A stretch of DNA of 64,000 nucleotides from Pirellulimonas nuda (GCF_007750855.1 NZ_CP036291.1:6484905-6548904); one strand, 5' to 3'; shown: positions 35,187 to 43,642, counted from the first letter of the stretch. Notes: a model not told the origin generated them from the sequence alone. Translations and numbers: made by a program.

Positions 35187-35379
35187 GGCCCGGAGGGCCG
35201 ACGGCGTCTAGCCAGGGGCGCGAGCCCCTGGAAAAAAGGCAAACACATTCCGAAAGCCCCGGAGGGGCGACGGCGCGTTGAGGTTAGACTCGCTGTCGCC
35301 CCTCCGGGGCTTTGGTTTCCGTCGCTCGAACTTCCAGGGGCTTGCGCCCCTGGCTATATGCTGTCGCCCCTCCGGGGCT
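35187..35379. repeat. 193-bp near-palindromic element, copy 2
   Basis: Same modules in the same order as 24604-24789: GGCCCGGAGGGCCGACGGCG, TAGCCAGGGGCGCGAGCCCC, AGCCCCGGAGGGGCGACGGC, then their complements. The flanks and the short spacers differ, which sets the ends of the element. It lies inside the GntR-ABC operon. Confidence 0.88.
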
Positions 35380-35397
35380 GGTTCGTTGCATCGCACG

Positions 35398-36345
35398 CTA
35401 CGTGTGCATGTCCACAAAAATCTCTTCAAGGTTCAGGTCGTCCACTTCGACTTCGGCGTCCCAAACGCGGCGTAGCTCTTGGGCGAGCTCCGGCGTGTAG
35501 CCGTCTACGGTCACCGCGGCCGCGGGGCCGTCGATGTCGTAACGCACCGCGCCCGGCACGGCGAACGCCTGCGGCAGGGGCTGCTGGGCCGTGATTCGGA
35601 GCCGTTTAACGCGTTCCTTCAGCGCGTCCTGCTCGCCCGAGTAGACCAGCTCGCCGTCCCGGAGGATCGCTACTTGGCCTGCGACGCGTTCGAGGTCGCT
35701 GGTGATGTGCGTGCTGAACAGCACCGCGCGGCGCGGGTCTTCAATGATCTCTAGCAGCGTGCGGAGGAACTGCCGGCGCGCCGCAGGATCAAGGCTGGCG
35801 ACAGGCTCGTCTAGCACCAGCAGCTCCGGCTCCGGGCCGAGCGCCAGCACGATCCCTAGCGCCTGGAGCTGGCCGACCGACAGCGGGCCGACGCGTTCCT
35901 CCAGCGGCAGCCGCCAACGGTCGCACAGCTCCGCCACCAGCTTGTGGTTCCAACCCGGGTAGAACGCGGCGTGGTAGGCGATCACCTGCCGGACCCGCAT
36001 CCACGGGTAGCTGGCCACCTCTTGCGGCACGTAGCCGATCCTCGCCTTGGTTTCGGCCGACAGGTCCCACGCGTCGTCGCCGAAGATACGCGCCTGGCCC
36101 GCGGTGGGACGCAGCAGCCCGAGCGCGCACTTGATGAGCGTTGACTTACCCGATCCGTTCTGCCCTAGCAGCCCCAGCACCTCGCCCGGCTCGATCCGCA
36201 GGTCGACGCCGCACAGCACCTGCTTGTCGCCGAAGCTCTTCGCGAGCTTTGTGGTAATGAACGGACAGTCGGCGGCGCGGCCAGCCGCGGCGCCGCGGGC
36301 AACTTCGGGGGTGGCGCCGGAGTTAACGTCTTGGGTGGCGGTCAT
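35398..36345 (-). CDS. ABC transporter ATP-binding protein (YtrB-like)
   Basis: A 315-residue ATPase with Walker A GQNGSGKST, signature LSVGQLQALG, Walker B LLVLDEPVASLD and the switch histidine in FSTHI. The C-terminal 70 residues form the extra domain seen in YtrB/BcrA-like ATPases. ATG 36345 overlaps the stop of the gntR gene by 4 bases (ATGA), so the two are coupled. It should power the permease at 33725-35155. Confidence 0.9.
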   Translation of the reverse strand: MTATQDVNSGATPEVARGAAAGRAADCPFITTKLAKSFGDKQVLCGVDLRIEPGEVLGLLGQNGSGKSTLIKCALGLLRPTAGQARIFGDDAWDLSAETKARIGYVPQEVASYPWMRVRQVIAYHAAFYPGWNHKLVAELCDRWRLPLEERVGPLSVGQLQALGIVLALGPEPELLVLDEPVASLDPAARRQFLRTLLEIIEDPRRAVLFSTHITSDLERVAGQVAILRDGELVYSGEQDALKERVKRLRITAQQPLPQAFAVPGAVRYDIDGPAAAVTVDGYTPELAQELRRVWDAEVEVDDLNLEEIFVDMHT

Positions 36346-36737
36346 GGCTGGTACTCCTTGAGGATCGCGTCGATCACGTGACGCAGTTGCTTCTCGGTGA
36401 GCCCGAGCTGGGCCGCGCGGTGCAGGGCGGGGGCCAGCAGCTCGCGGAGCTGTAGTTGCCGCTCGGCCGCGGTCCCCGTGCCGGTCGTCGGCAGCACGCG
36501 CATCCCCTGGCCGCGGACGCGCTCCACCACCCCCTCGGCCTCGAGCCGCGAGTAGGCCTTGCTGACGGTCATCGGGTTGACGTCGGCCGCTTGGGCCACC
36601 TGGCGGACGCTGGGGAGCAGGTCGCCCGCCCTGAGCCGGCCGCCGGCCACCAGGGCGTGCACCTGCTCTACCACCTGCAGGTAGATAGGGGTCCCGGCGC
36701 TGGGGCGGATGTCGAACTGGCAGGGCTGGGCGTCCAT
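36342..36737 (-). CDS. GntR-family regulator, YtrA type
   Basis: A 131-residue protein (MDAQPCQFDIRPSAGTPIYLQVVEQVHALVAGGRL). The winged helix has LPSVRQVAQAADVNPMTVSKAYSRLEAEGVVERVRGQGMRV, followed by a short helical tail (LTEKQLRHVIDAILKEYQ) and no large effector domain. This short form is the YtrA group, which represses its own ABC operon. GTG 36758 is an upstream alternative. The start lies only a few bases after the expected transcription start. Confidence 0.9.
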   Translation of the reverse strand: MDAQPCQFDIRPSAGTPIYLQVVEQVHALVAGGRLRAGDLLPSVRQVAQAADVNPMTVSKAYSRLEAEGVVERVRGQGMRVLPTTGTGTAAERQLQLRELLAPALHRAAQLGLTEKQLRHVIDAILKEYQP

Positions 36738-36747
36738 GTGTATTACT

Positions 36748-36776
36748 ACAGTAGACACTGTGTATTAGTCTGTCAA
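36748..36776 (-). promoter_or_regulatory. promoter of the gntR-ABC operon
   Basis: Read on the minus strand: TTGACA (36771-36776), a 17-base spacer and TACTGT (36748-36753). A consensus -35 with a good -10. Confidence 0.75.
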
Positions 36777-36781
36777 TACAC
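36760..36781. promoter_or_regulatory. probable YtrA-type operator
   Basis: GTGTATT (36760-36766) and AATACAC (36775-36781) form a perfect 7-bp inverted repeat with an 8-base spacer, covering the -35 box. A further direct copy of GTGTATTA starts at 36738. YtrA-type regulators bind such GT-rich palindromes, so self-repression is likely. Confidence 0.65.
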
Positions 36782-36803
36782 TTCGGGCGGGTGAGGAAAA
36801 GTT

Positions 36804-37085
36804 CTCTCGCAGAGGCGCGGAGGCGCAGAGACGATCGCGGAAACCGCTGTGGCAGCAGGTGTAGAGTAGGTGGTTCTGCCGGCGTAGAAGGGCCTACGAT
36901 CGAGAGATTCCGATCCGCCGGCAGGTTCAACTACCTTTTGCCCGTTGCGGTCGTGGTGGCTCGTGGGCTGACGGGAAGGGAAAGGTGAACCCGCCGGATC
37001 CGTCGGTAGCGCCAACACCGGATCCCTCGCCGGCGGAACCACCTACCTACAAACTTCGCTCTGCGTCTCCGCGCCTCTGCGAGAG
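36804..37085. repeat. nested inverted repeats upstream of the GntR operon
   Basis: The outer arms (36804-36830 and 37059-37085) have CTCTCGCAGAGGCGCGGAGG... and its complement with one mismatch, the same family as 10607-10689. The inner arms (36866-36884 and 37028-37046) have GTAGGTGGTTCTGCCGGCG and its complement with one mismatch. No gene. Confidence 0.8.
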
Positions 37086-37183
37086 CCCCCGGTCCCACCA
37101 GAAAATGGCGCAAAATCGTGCTCGCGGCTGGCGCTGCGTTTGGGATAATGCCGGGTTGGCTGCGGCGGGTGCAGGGAGGGACG

Positions 37184-37392
37184 CGCGGGGTTTTGTCCCT
37201 CTGGTGTCCGCTGGGGGCCTTGATAGTCCGCGGCAAGAAACGACGGCGCCCCGAGTTACCCCGCGGCTGGGGGGGCTCCGTCGACGTAAGTTGTTTATCC
37301 TCCGACAATGCAGGCGGGTTCCACCACGCGAGGGGGGGTTTTGTCCGAAAATCGCTCCCGGCAGTGACGGACAAAAGGGACAAAACCCCGCG
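37184..37392. repeat. inverted repeat CGCGGGGTTTTGTCCCT
   Basis: A perfect 17-bp pair at 37184-37200 and 37376-37392, with an inner pair TTTTGTCCG (37339-37347) and CGGACAAAA (37368-37376). It ends 26 bases before the radical SAM start codon. Confidence 0.7.
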
Positions 37393-37417
37393 ACGGCCTT
37401 TGACCCCCATTCCGACC

Positions 37418-38521
37418 ATGACCCAACGCGACGCCCCCAACGCAAACGCCCCGGCCGACGGGGCGCGTCCCCCGGCTCGGGGCCGGGGCGCGCAGGGTCA
37501 GCCGGACAACCCGTACCTGCCGCTGCGGGTCGAGCCCTGGCTGGAGGACCTGGAGGATGAAGCCTGCGCCGCGCCCCGCACCACCTACTACGACGACTTG
37601 TCGCAGTCGATCGTCTCCGAGAACAACAGCCCGGACATCCCCTTCCGCTACAGCGTGAACCCCTACCGCGGCTGCCAGCACGGCTGCAGCTACTGCTACG
37701 CCAGGCCGACGCACGAGTACCTGGGGCTGAGCGCGGGGCTGGACTTTGAGACGAAAGTCTTCGTCAAACGCGACGCGGCGAGGCTGTTCCGCGCGTGGCT
37801 GGCGCGGCCCAAGTACGTGCCAGAAGAAGTAGCGATGTCTGGCGTGACCGACTGCTACCAGCCGGTCGAACGGCAATTGCGGATCACGCGCAGCGTGCTG
37901 GAGGTGGCGGCAGCGTGCCGGCAGCCGATCGGCATCGTCACCAAGAACGCTTTGGTGACGCGCGACCTCGACCTGCTGTCGGACCTGGCGCGCGACAACG
38001 CGGCGGGGGTAGCGGTGTCGATCACCACACTCGATCCCAAGCTGGCGCGCGTGATGGAGCCGCGGACCAGCACCCCCGCGGCGCGGCTGCGGGCGATCCG
38101 CGAGCTCACCGCGGGGGGCGTTCCCGTGCGGGTGATGGCGGCGCCGGTGATCCCGGGGCTGAACGACTCGGAGCTGCCGGCGATCCTGCGGGCCGCCGCC
38201 GAGGCGGGGGCGACCTCGGCCGGGTACGTGCTGCTGCGGCTGCCGACGACGGTGCGGGAGGTGTTTCTGGAGTGGCTGCGGGCGTTCGAGCCGACGCGTT
38301 ACGAGCGGGTGGTGTCGCTGGTGCAATCGACCCGCGGCGGGAAGCTGAACTCCAGCGACTTCGCCGACCGCCAGCGGGGCCGCGGCGCGTACGCCCAGCA
38401 GATCGGTCAGACGTTTGCGGTGTTCGCCAAGAAGTGTGGCCTGTCGGCCAAGGGTCGGCCGCTGAGCGCGGCGGCGTTCCGTCCCCCCGTGGTCCCTGGC
38501 GCCCAGCAGCGTCTGTTTTGA
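37418..38521 (+). CDS. PA0069-family radical SAM protein
   Basis: A 367-residue protein. The cluster-binding motif is in NPYRGCQHGCSYCYARPTHEY (CxxxCxxC), preceded by SIVSENNSPDIPFRYSVN, the characteristic PA0069 start. Also MSGVTDCYQPVERQLRITR and PIGIVTKNALVTRDLDLL. Such spore-photolyase-like radical SAM proteins are common and uncharacterised. ATG 37418 is chosen since the upstream frame runs into repeats. The first 40 residues are a disordered, G/A/R-rich extension. Alone on its strand until the DUF1080 gene. Confidence 0.88.
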   Translation: MTQRDAPNANAPADGARPPARGRGAQGQPDNPYLPLRVEPWLEDLEDEACAAPRTTYYDDLSQSIVSENNSPDIPFRYSVNPYRGCQHGCSYCYARPTHEYLGLSAGLDFETKVFVKRDAARLFRAWLARPKYVPEEVAMSGVTDCYQPVERQLRITRSVLEVAAACRQPIGIVTKNALVTRDLDLLSDLARDNAAGVAVSITTLDPKLARVMEPRTSTPAARLRAIRELTAGGVPVRVMAAPVIPGLNDSELPAILRAAAEAGATSAGYVLLRLPTTVREVFLEWLRAFEPTRYERVVSLVQSTRGGKLNSSDFADRQRGRGAYAQQIGQTFAVFAKKCGLSAKGRPLSAAAFRPPVVPGAQQRLF

Positions 38522-38621
38522 ATTCCTGCGAAGGCAGACCGCATTGTTCAATCGGGGGGGCCGTTGTGGTTAGAATATCGGCTCGGTTTAAATGAGCTCG
38601 TCGACTCTAGGAACAGACACC

Positions 38622-39380
38622 ATGATCCGTATTGCTGTGCTGCTATCGCTGCTCGCCGCCCCGGCCCTGGCCAAGGAGTACCTCACCGGCAAGCAGTGGC
38701 AAGAACCGACGATCATCACCCCCGGCGAAACCTGCGGCGCGGCGCCGTCGGACGCGGTGGTGCTGTTCGGCGGGGAGGACCTGTCTGCCTGGAACGGCGC
38801 GGAGCGCTGGAGCGTGAAGGACGGCGACATGGTGGTGGGGAAGGGGAAGATCTACACCAAGCAGGAGTTCGGCGACTGCCAGTTGCACATCGAGTGGTCG
38901 GCCCCCACCCCTCCGAAAGGAAAAAGCCAGGGGCGCGGCAACAGCGGCGTGTTCTTCGTCTCGCCCCCGGGCAAGAACGGATTCGAGATGCAGGTGCTGG
39001 ACTCGTACGACAACAAGACCTACTTCGACGGCCAGGCGGCCAGCATCTACAAGCAGACCCCGCCGATGGCCAACGCGATGCGTCCGCCGGGGGAGTGGAA
39101 CGTGTACGACATCGCCTGGACGGCGCCCACGTTTGACGACGCGGGCAAGCTGAAGAGCCCGGCGGCGATCACCGCGCTGCACAACGGCGTGCTGGTGCTG
39201 AACCACTTCGAGCTGCTGGGGGACACCCCGTTCGACCGCCCGCCGACCTACGAGGGCTACACGTCGCGCGGCCCCATCGGCCTGCAAGACCACGGCAACC
39301 CGATCCGCTTCCGCAACATCTGGGTGCGCGAGATCAAGGCGCCGGTGGGCGAGCAGGTGCGCGAGCCGTGGTTGCGGTAG
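38622..39380 (+). CDS. secreted DUF1080 (3-keto-disaccharide hydrolase-like) protein
   Basis: A 252-residue protein with a signal peptide (MIRIAVLLSLLAAPALAKEY, cut after ALA). The domain has FGGEDLSAWNG, WSVKDGDMVVGKGKIYTKQEFGDCQLHIEW, GRGNSGVFF, EMQVLDSY and GPIGLQDHGNPIRFRNIWVRE, all typical of DUF1080 (concanavalin-like fold). Family members include 3-keto-glycoside hydrolases; planctomycetes have many copies, probably for degrading polysaccharides outside the cytoplasm. It overlaps convergently by 47 bases with the next gene. Confidence 0.92.
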   Translation: MIRIAVLLSLLAAPALAKEYLTGKQWQEPTIITPGETCGAAPSDAVVLFGGEDLSAWNGAERWSVKDGDMVVGKGKIYTKQEFGDCQLHIEWSAPTPPKGKSQGRGNSGVFFVSPPGKNGFEMQVLDSYDNKTYFDGQAASIYKQTPPMANAMRPPGEWNVYDIAWTAPTFDDAGKLKSPAAITALHNGVLVLNHFELLGDTPFDRPPTYEGYTSRGPIGLQDHGNPIRFRNIWVREIKAPVGEQVREPWLR

Positions 39381-39840
39381 TGCAGCGGTAGCGGAAGCGG
39401 ACGGTGCAGGGGGGTGTGACTTGGGTGCGCGAGGCTTCGAGCGCAACGATCAGGATGCACGCGCCATCGGCGCTGCCCTCAACACGAGGCGCCAACGCTC
39501 CCGACTCGGCGGGCTCGAAAGCTAGACCCGTCCCCACATACATCGCCGCGATCCCGCCGTAACGCATCGCCTTGACCCGGCACGCAACGTCAAACAGAAA
39601 CCCGTCTGGCAGAGGCTCGATGCTGGCCGACCAGTGGCAGTCCCTGTCTGCCCCCGACAGGAACAACAAGTCTCCCTGCTGATGAACCTCGGTGAAGACA
39701 GGCGAATGGAGGCACTTAATGAGTTCGGACTCGCGGCGTGCATCGCCCGCGGCAAGAAGTTGTTGGTAGCGGTCGTCGCGCCACGCAAGCGTAAGCTCTA
39801 CGTGCCCGGACTGGACGACAAAGGTTGGGTGAGCGCTCAT
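39334..39840 (-). CDS. hypothetical protein, 168 residues
   Basis: MSAHPTFVVQSGHVELTLAWRDDRYQQLL starts the frame; it has a regular strand pattern and a balanced composition (DLLFLSGADRDCHWSASIEPLPDGFLFDVACRVKA) up to about residue 135, then an arginine/threonine-rich tail that overlaps the DUF1080 gene. No family recognised. Codon use in the first 135 codons looks real; the tail may be extra length after loss of an earlier stop. Confidence 0.65.
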   Translation of the reverse strand: MSAHPTFVVQSGHVELTLAWRDDRYQQLLAAGDARRESELIKCLHSPVFTEVHQQGDLLFLSGADRDCHWSASIEPLPDGFLFDVACRVKAMRYGGIAAMYVGTGLAFEPAESGALAPRVEGSADGACILIVALEASRTQVTPPCTVRFRYRCTTATTARAPARPPAP

Positions 39841-39875
39841 TAGCAGTCATTATCCAGCACGCGTGCGGCAACCTT

Positions 39876-39958
39876 GCGAGCCGGGGCGTCCCCGCCCCCG
39901 GCGCCACGCGATGGATAATCTACCCTGGCGCGCCGGGGGCGGGGACGCCCCGGCTCGC
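39876..39958. repeat. two inverted REP-like copies forming a 29-bp hairpin
   Basis: The arms at 39876-39904 and 39930-39958 are perfect 29-bp complements (GCGAGCCGGGGCGTCCCCGC...), loop 25 bases. Single copies of the same unit lie at 5455-5489 and 26045-26063. It lies just downstream of prfB and may end its transcript. Confidence 0.85.
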
Positions 39959-39972
39959 ACGTTGCCGATGGT

Positions 39973-41095
39973 TTAGTCCTCGCCGTCGTCGTCCGCGATG
40001 GGTTGCCCCGCGCGCCAGCGGAGCGTGGCCTCCAAGAACCCCTGGATATCGCCGTCGAGGACCGCATGAAAGTTGCCCATCTGGAACTTGGTGCGGGCGT
40101 CTTTCACGCGTTGGTCGGGGTGCAGGAAGTAGTTGCGTATCTGGCTGCCGAAGCCGCTCTTGGCCTGGTTCTGGTACTTGGCGGCGTCCTCGGCCTCGCG
40201 TTTCTCTTCCTCGAAGCGGGCCATCCGGCTGCGGAGCATCTTCCAGGCGGTGGCGCGGTTCTTGTGCTGGGAGCGTTCGCTCTGGCACTGCGCGACGATG
40301 CCGGTAGGGATGTGTGTGAGCCGGACCGCGGAGTCGGTCTTGTTGACGTGCTGCCCGCCGGCGCCGCTGGCGCGGTAGGTGTCCGTGCGTACGTCGGCCT
40401 CGTTGATCTCAACGTCGACGCTCTCGCTGATCTCCGGCGAGACGTCGACCGCGGCGAAGCTGGTCTGGCGTTTGCCCTCGGAGTTGAACGGGCTGATCCG
40501 CACCAGGCGGTGGATGCCGCTCTCCCCTCGCAGGTAGCCGTAGGCCATCGGGCCGCGCACGGCGATGGTGGCGGTGTTGATGCCCGCCTCTTCGTTGTCC
40601 TGGCGGTCGATCAGCTCCGAGGAGTAGCCGGCGTGCTGCGCCCACTGCAGGTACATGCGCATCAGCATCTCGGCCCAGTCGTTGGCGTCGGTGCCGCCGT
40701 CGCGGGCGTTGAGCGTGATGATGGCGCCCGCGGCGTCGTGCTTGCCGCTCAAGAGCGCGGAGAGCTTGAGCGCCTCGATCAGCCCCTCGAGCCGTTCCAC
40801 CTCGGAGCGGACCTCGCCGGCGAACGAGTCGTCCTCTTCCGCCATCTCGAGCATCGCGGCCAGATCGCCGGCGCCCGTGAGCGCTTTGTCGAGCGGATCG
40901 ACCACGGCGCCCAGGCCCTTGAGCTCACCGATCACCTCTTGGGCGTGCTCTTGATCATTCCAGAAGCCCGGGTCGCCCTGCTCCTTCTCGATCTCCCCGA
41001 TCCGCTGCTTTTTACTGGCGTAGTCAAAGAGAGTCTCGGAGCTGCTCCAGCGCGTGCCGGATCGCCTCGCTGCGGTCGTACCACTCTTTGTCCAT
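39973..41095 (-). CDS. prfB: peptide chain release factor 2 (programmed +1 frameshift)
   Basis: The gene starts at ATG 41095 with MDKEWYDRSEAIRHALEQLRDSL, then reaches an in-frame TGA (41026-41024). A +1 shift at CTTTGAC continues as DYASKKQRIGEIEKEQGDP, giving 373 residues in total. Later marks are the stop-codon-reading tripeptide SPF (RISPFNSEGK) and GGQ (AGGQHVNKTDSAVR). RF2 releases chains at UGA and UAA; the shift couples its own level to UGA reading. Annotated as one gene despite the in-frame stop. It is the normal, functional arrangement. Confidence 0.95.
41023..41029 (-). other. RF2 +1 frameshift site CTTTGAC
   Basis: The slippery CTT followed by TGA C, at codon 23-24, is identical to the well-known bacterial RF2 site. 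The bases before it (CTCCGAGACTCT) lack the AGGGGG-like stimulator of the E. coli site. Confidence 0.92.
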
Positions 41096-41155
41096 GACGT
41101 GCGCCTGTAGGTGTGGGGGAAGCATGGAAGTATACGAATCACTCGACGCTTAAGG

Positions 41156-41410
41156 AACCGCCAAGACGCCACGACGGACGGATAAACCGCCAAGGACGCC
41201 AAGAGCGCGAAGAACAGAAGAAAGAATGAGTTCGGCCGTGAGACTGTCGGGACGATTTGCAAACCTTGCGGATTTCATCTTGATGCTGCCCATCCAGTCG
41301 ATCCGGTCCGATTCTATCGTCCTTCTTGGCGTTTCTTGGCGGTCTTGGCGGTTTCAACGTCCGTCAGTCCCGTCGTGGCGTGCTTGGCGCTCGTGGCGTC
41401 TTTGCGGTTT
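41156..41410. repeat. inverted-repeat element, ACCGCC/GCCAAG family, second copy
   Basis: The left arm (41156-41212) has AACCGCCAAGACGCCACGAC and AAACCGCCAAGGACGCCAAG; the right arm (about 41321-41410) has the complements CTTGGCGTTTCTTGGCGG and CGTCGTGGCGTGCTTGGCGC. Same family as 20981-21211. It fills the divergent gap between prfB and mnmA and ends 18 bases before the mnmA start. Confidence 0.8.
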
Positions 41411-41428
41411 CGTCCGTAAACTGGATAG

Positions 41429-42556
41429 ATGGCGCGTGTCGTTTTGGCTATGTCTGGCGGGGTTGACTCCAGCGTTGCTGCCCACCTGCTGCTGGAGCAG
41501 GGGCACGACGTGGTGGGGGTGTTCATGCGCCACGGCGAGAAGTCGCCCGCGGCGTGCGACCTGGAGCCAGCATCGGCGAAGACGCTCCTGCCGATCATCG
41601 GTCAGGGGGGGGCGGGGAGGCTCGACCACAAGCAGGGCTGCTGCACCGCCAGCGACGCAGAAGACGCCCGCCGGGTGGCCGACCGGCTCGCGATCCCGTT
41701 CTACGCGATCGACCTGCAGGCCGAGTTCGGGCGGATCATCGACTACTTCGCGGACGAGTACGCCCGCGGCCGAACCCCCAACCCGTGCGTCCAGTGCAAC
41801 AACTGGATCAAGTTCGGCAAGCTGTTTGACTACGCAGACGCGGTTGGGGCCCAGTACGTGGCGACCGGGCACTACGCCCGTTTGCGCGCTGGCGAAGATG
41901 GAGCCGAACTGCTGCGCGGCGTCGATGCCGGCAAGGACCAGTCGTATGTGCTGTTCGGCATCGACCGCGGACTGCTGCCACGGATGCTGCTGCCCGTGGG
42001 TGGGTTCGAGAAGCCCGCGATCCGCCGGATGGCCGCGGCGGTGGGCCTGAATGTCGCGACGAAGAAGGACAGCCAAGAGATCTGCTTTGTCACCAGCGGC
42101 CGGTACGATGCGCTGGTCAAGCACCGCCGGCCCGAGGGCGCCGAAGCGGGCGAGCTAGTATCGACTTCAGGCGAGGTGCTCGGCCGGCACGCGGGGGTCG
42201 CTGGGTTTACCGTGGGGCAACGCAAGGGGCTCGGCGTGGCGCTGGGCGAGCGGCAGTTTGTCGTGCGGATCGAGCCCCAGTCGAACCGCGTCGTGCTGGG
42301 GAGCCGCGACGAGCTGATGCGCAGCGAGCTGACGGCGGCCCGCTGCAACTGGCTGGTGGATACGCCGATCGGCGAGCCGCTGAAGGGCTTGGCCCAGATC
42401 CGGTACAACGCGCCGCCCGCCGGCGCCGTAGTGACCCGCCTCGAAGGCGACCGTCTGCAAGCGGTGTTCGACCAGCCGCAGTTTGGCGTCGCGCCGGGTC
42501 AAGCCGTGGTCTGCTACGGAGGCGACCGCGTGCTGGGGGGAGGATGGATCGAGTGA
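41429..42556 (+). CDS. mnmA: tRNA-specific 2-thiouridylase MnmA
   Basis: A 375-residue protein. The PP-loop SGGVDSS (9-15) binds ATP; Cys123 (NPCVQCN) and Cys219 (EICFV) are the catalytic and persulfide cysteines. YVATGHYARL and KDQSYVLFGI are further family marks. It puts sulfur on U34 of tRNAs for Lys, Glu and Gln. Relative to E. coli MnmA there is an insert of about 27 residues after VFMRHGE, ending in HKQGCCTASDAEDAR, which is usual in related phyla. ATG 41429 comes directly after the repeat element. Confidence 0.95.
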   Translation: MARVVLAMSGGVDSSVAAHLLLEQGHDVVGVFMRHGEKSPAACDLEPASAKTLLPIIGQGGAGRLDHKQGCCTASDAEDARRVADRLAIPFYAIDLQAEFGRIIDYFADEYARGRTPNPCVQCNNWIKFGKLFDYADAVGAQYVATGHYARLRAGEDGAELLRGVDAGKDQSYVLFGIDRGLLPRMLLPVGGFEKPAIRRMAAAVGLNVATKKDSQEICFVTSGRYDALVKHRRPEGAEAGELVSTSGEVLGRHAGVAGFTVGQRKGLGVALGERQFVVRIEPQSNRVVLGSRDELMRSELTAARCNWLVDTPIGEPLKGLAQIRYNAPPAGAVVTRLEGDRLQAVFDQPQFGVAPGQAVVCYGGDRVLGGGWIE

Positions 42557-42569
42557 CGGACAATCGGCC

Positions 42570-43508
42570 CTATAGCCGCCAGATCATCAGCGCCGAGTAG
42601 TTGGTGTTGTGCGGCTTGGCGCCGTCCGGTTCGCTGTCGTACCGGTCGTTGGCGGAGAGCTTGAGGCTCACTCTTGAGGGCACCGAGAGCTGAACCTCGA
42701 ATCCAAGGTCGGTGAGCATACGGTACCGGCCAAAGTCTTCCCACTCCGGGAAGTAGTCGATCTTGCCGTAGAATTTCTGGGTGTCGGAAATCTTCTGCTG
42801 AAAGTCGAGGCCCGCCTGCGCTTCGGGCACCCACGCGTCTTTCTTGCCGCCGAACTCACGCGAGGCGCCGTTACCGATCCGGCACGCGAGCTTGAAGAAA
42901 TCCTCGTCGATGAACTGGTAGCCGATACCGGAGTTGACGTTCACGTTCAGGTCGTACGTCTGAAACTCGTCGTGGAAGACCTGGGAAAGGATGTAGATGG
43001 ACCAGGGCGACTTGGCGAACAGCCAGTCGTGGCGGGCGTCGAGCAGGGCGTTGTTCTGCGTCTCGATCCCGTTTGATTGGGTCTGGTTGTGGTACAGGCT
43101 GATGTCGAGTTTGTGGCGCTCGGTCTTCCGTTTGACATAGCCGCCTACCCGCATGCTGAGCGTGTCGCTTGTGCCACTCGAACCGTTCAGGCCCAGCTCA
43201 ACGGCGGTGTCCCACGGCGTCGGTCCGAACCAATAAGCAACGTTGTACCACTGGGGCTGAGGCTCGGCCTCGGGCTCGAGCTCTTCTTTGAGGACCGCTT
43301 CTTCGGCAGCTACCTCAGATTCTGGCGGGGGCGCCTCGATCGGCTCGATGTACGCACCGAGGGCGACCGGGTCGCTGAATTCCACCCCGGTGGATGGGTA
43401 CGGGGGCGGGGGCAGCTCCGGGTCCGGCTGTTGGGCCATCAGCGGGAGGCGACAACTCAACAACGCCACCAGTGCGATGTGCGAGACGAGATGTTGGCGC
43501 CAGGGCAT
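42570..43508 (-). CDS. DUF481 family outer-membrane protein
   Basis: A 312-residue protein with a signal peptide (MPWRQHLVSHIALVALLSCRLPLMAQQ) and a proline/glutamate-rich linker (PDPELPPPPYP, PPPESEVAAEEAVLKEELEPEAEPQP). The DUF481 barrel follows: WDTAVELGLNGSSGTSDTLSMRVGGYVKRKTERHKL, YDLNVNVNSGIGYQFID, VQLSVPSRVSLKLSANDRYDS, ending in ALMIWRL. It should sit in the outer membrane. ATG 43508 begins the signal peptide. Convergent with mnmA (13-base gap). Confidence 0.85.
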   Translation of the reverse strand: MPWRQHLVSHIALVALLSCRLPLMAQQPDPELPPPPYPSTGVEFSDPVALGAYIEPIEAPPPESEVAAEEAVLKEELEPEAEPQPQWYNVAYWFGPTPWDTAVELGLNGSSGTSDTLSMRVGGYVKRKTERHKLDISLYHNQTQSNGIETQNNALLDARHDWLFAKSPWSIYILSQVFHDEFQTYDLNVNVNSGIGYQFIDEDFFKLACRIGNGASREFGGKKDAWVPEAQAGLDFQQKISDTQKFYGKIDYFPEWEDFGRYRMLTDLGFEVQLSVPSRVSLKLSANDRYDSEPDGAKPHNTNYSALMIWRL

Positions 43509-43642
43509 AAGTACGGCCGACAGGGATGAAGTGTGGAGGGGCGCAGCGTCCCCTCGCGCCCATGGCTTGTAGCAAACGTCCCGACAATCCGCCAACACCG
43601 CAATGGACCCCGCTAGCACCAAACGGCACGGCGCAAAAAAAT

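Noticed and set aside
36346-36930. An N-terminal extension of the ABC ATPase upstream of 36345
   Set aside because: It runs antiparallel in composition through the gntR gene in another frame; the ATGA overlap gives a natural start at 36345.
41024-41026. prfB as a pseudogene because of an in-frame TGA
   Set aside because: The TGA is part of CTTTGAC, the programmed +1 site of RF2; the downstream frame is fully conserved.
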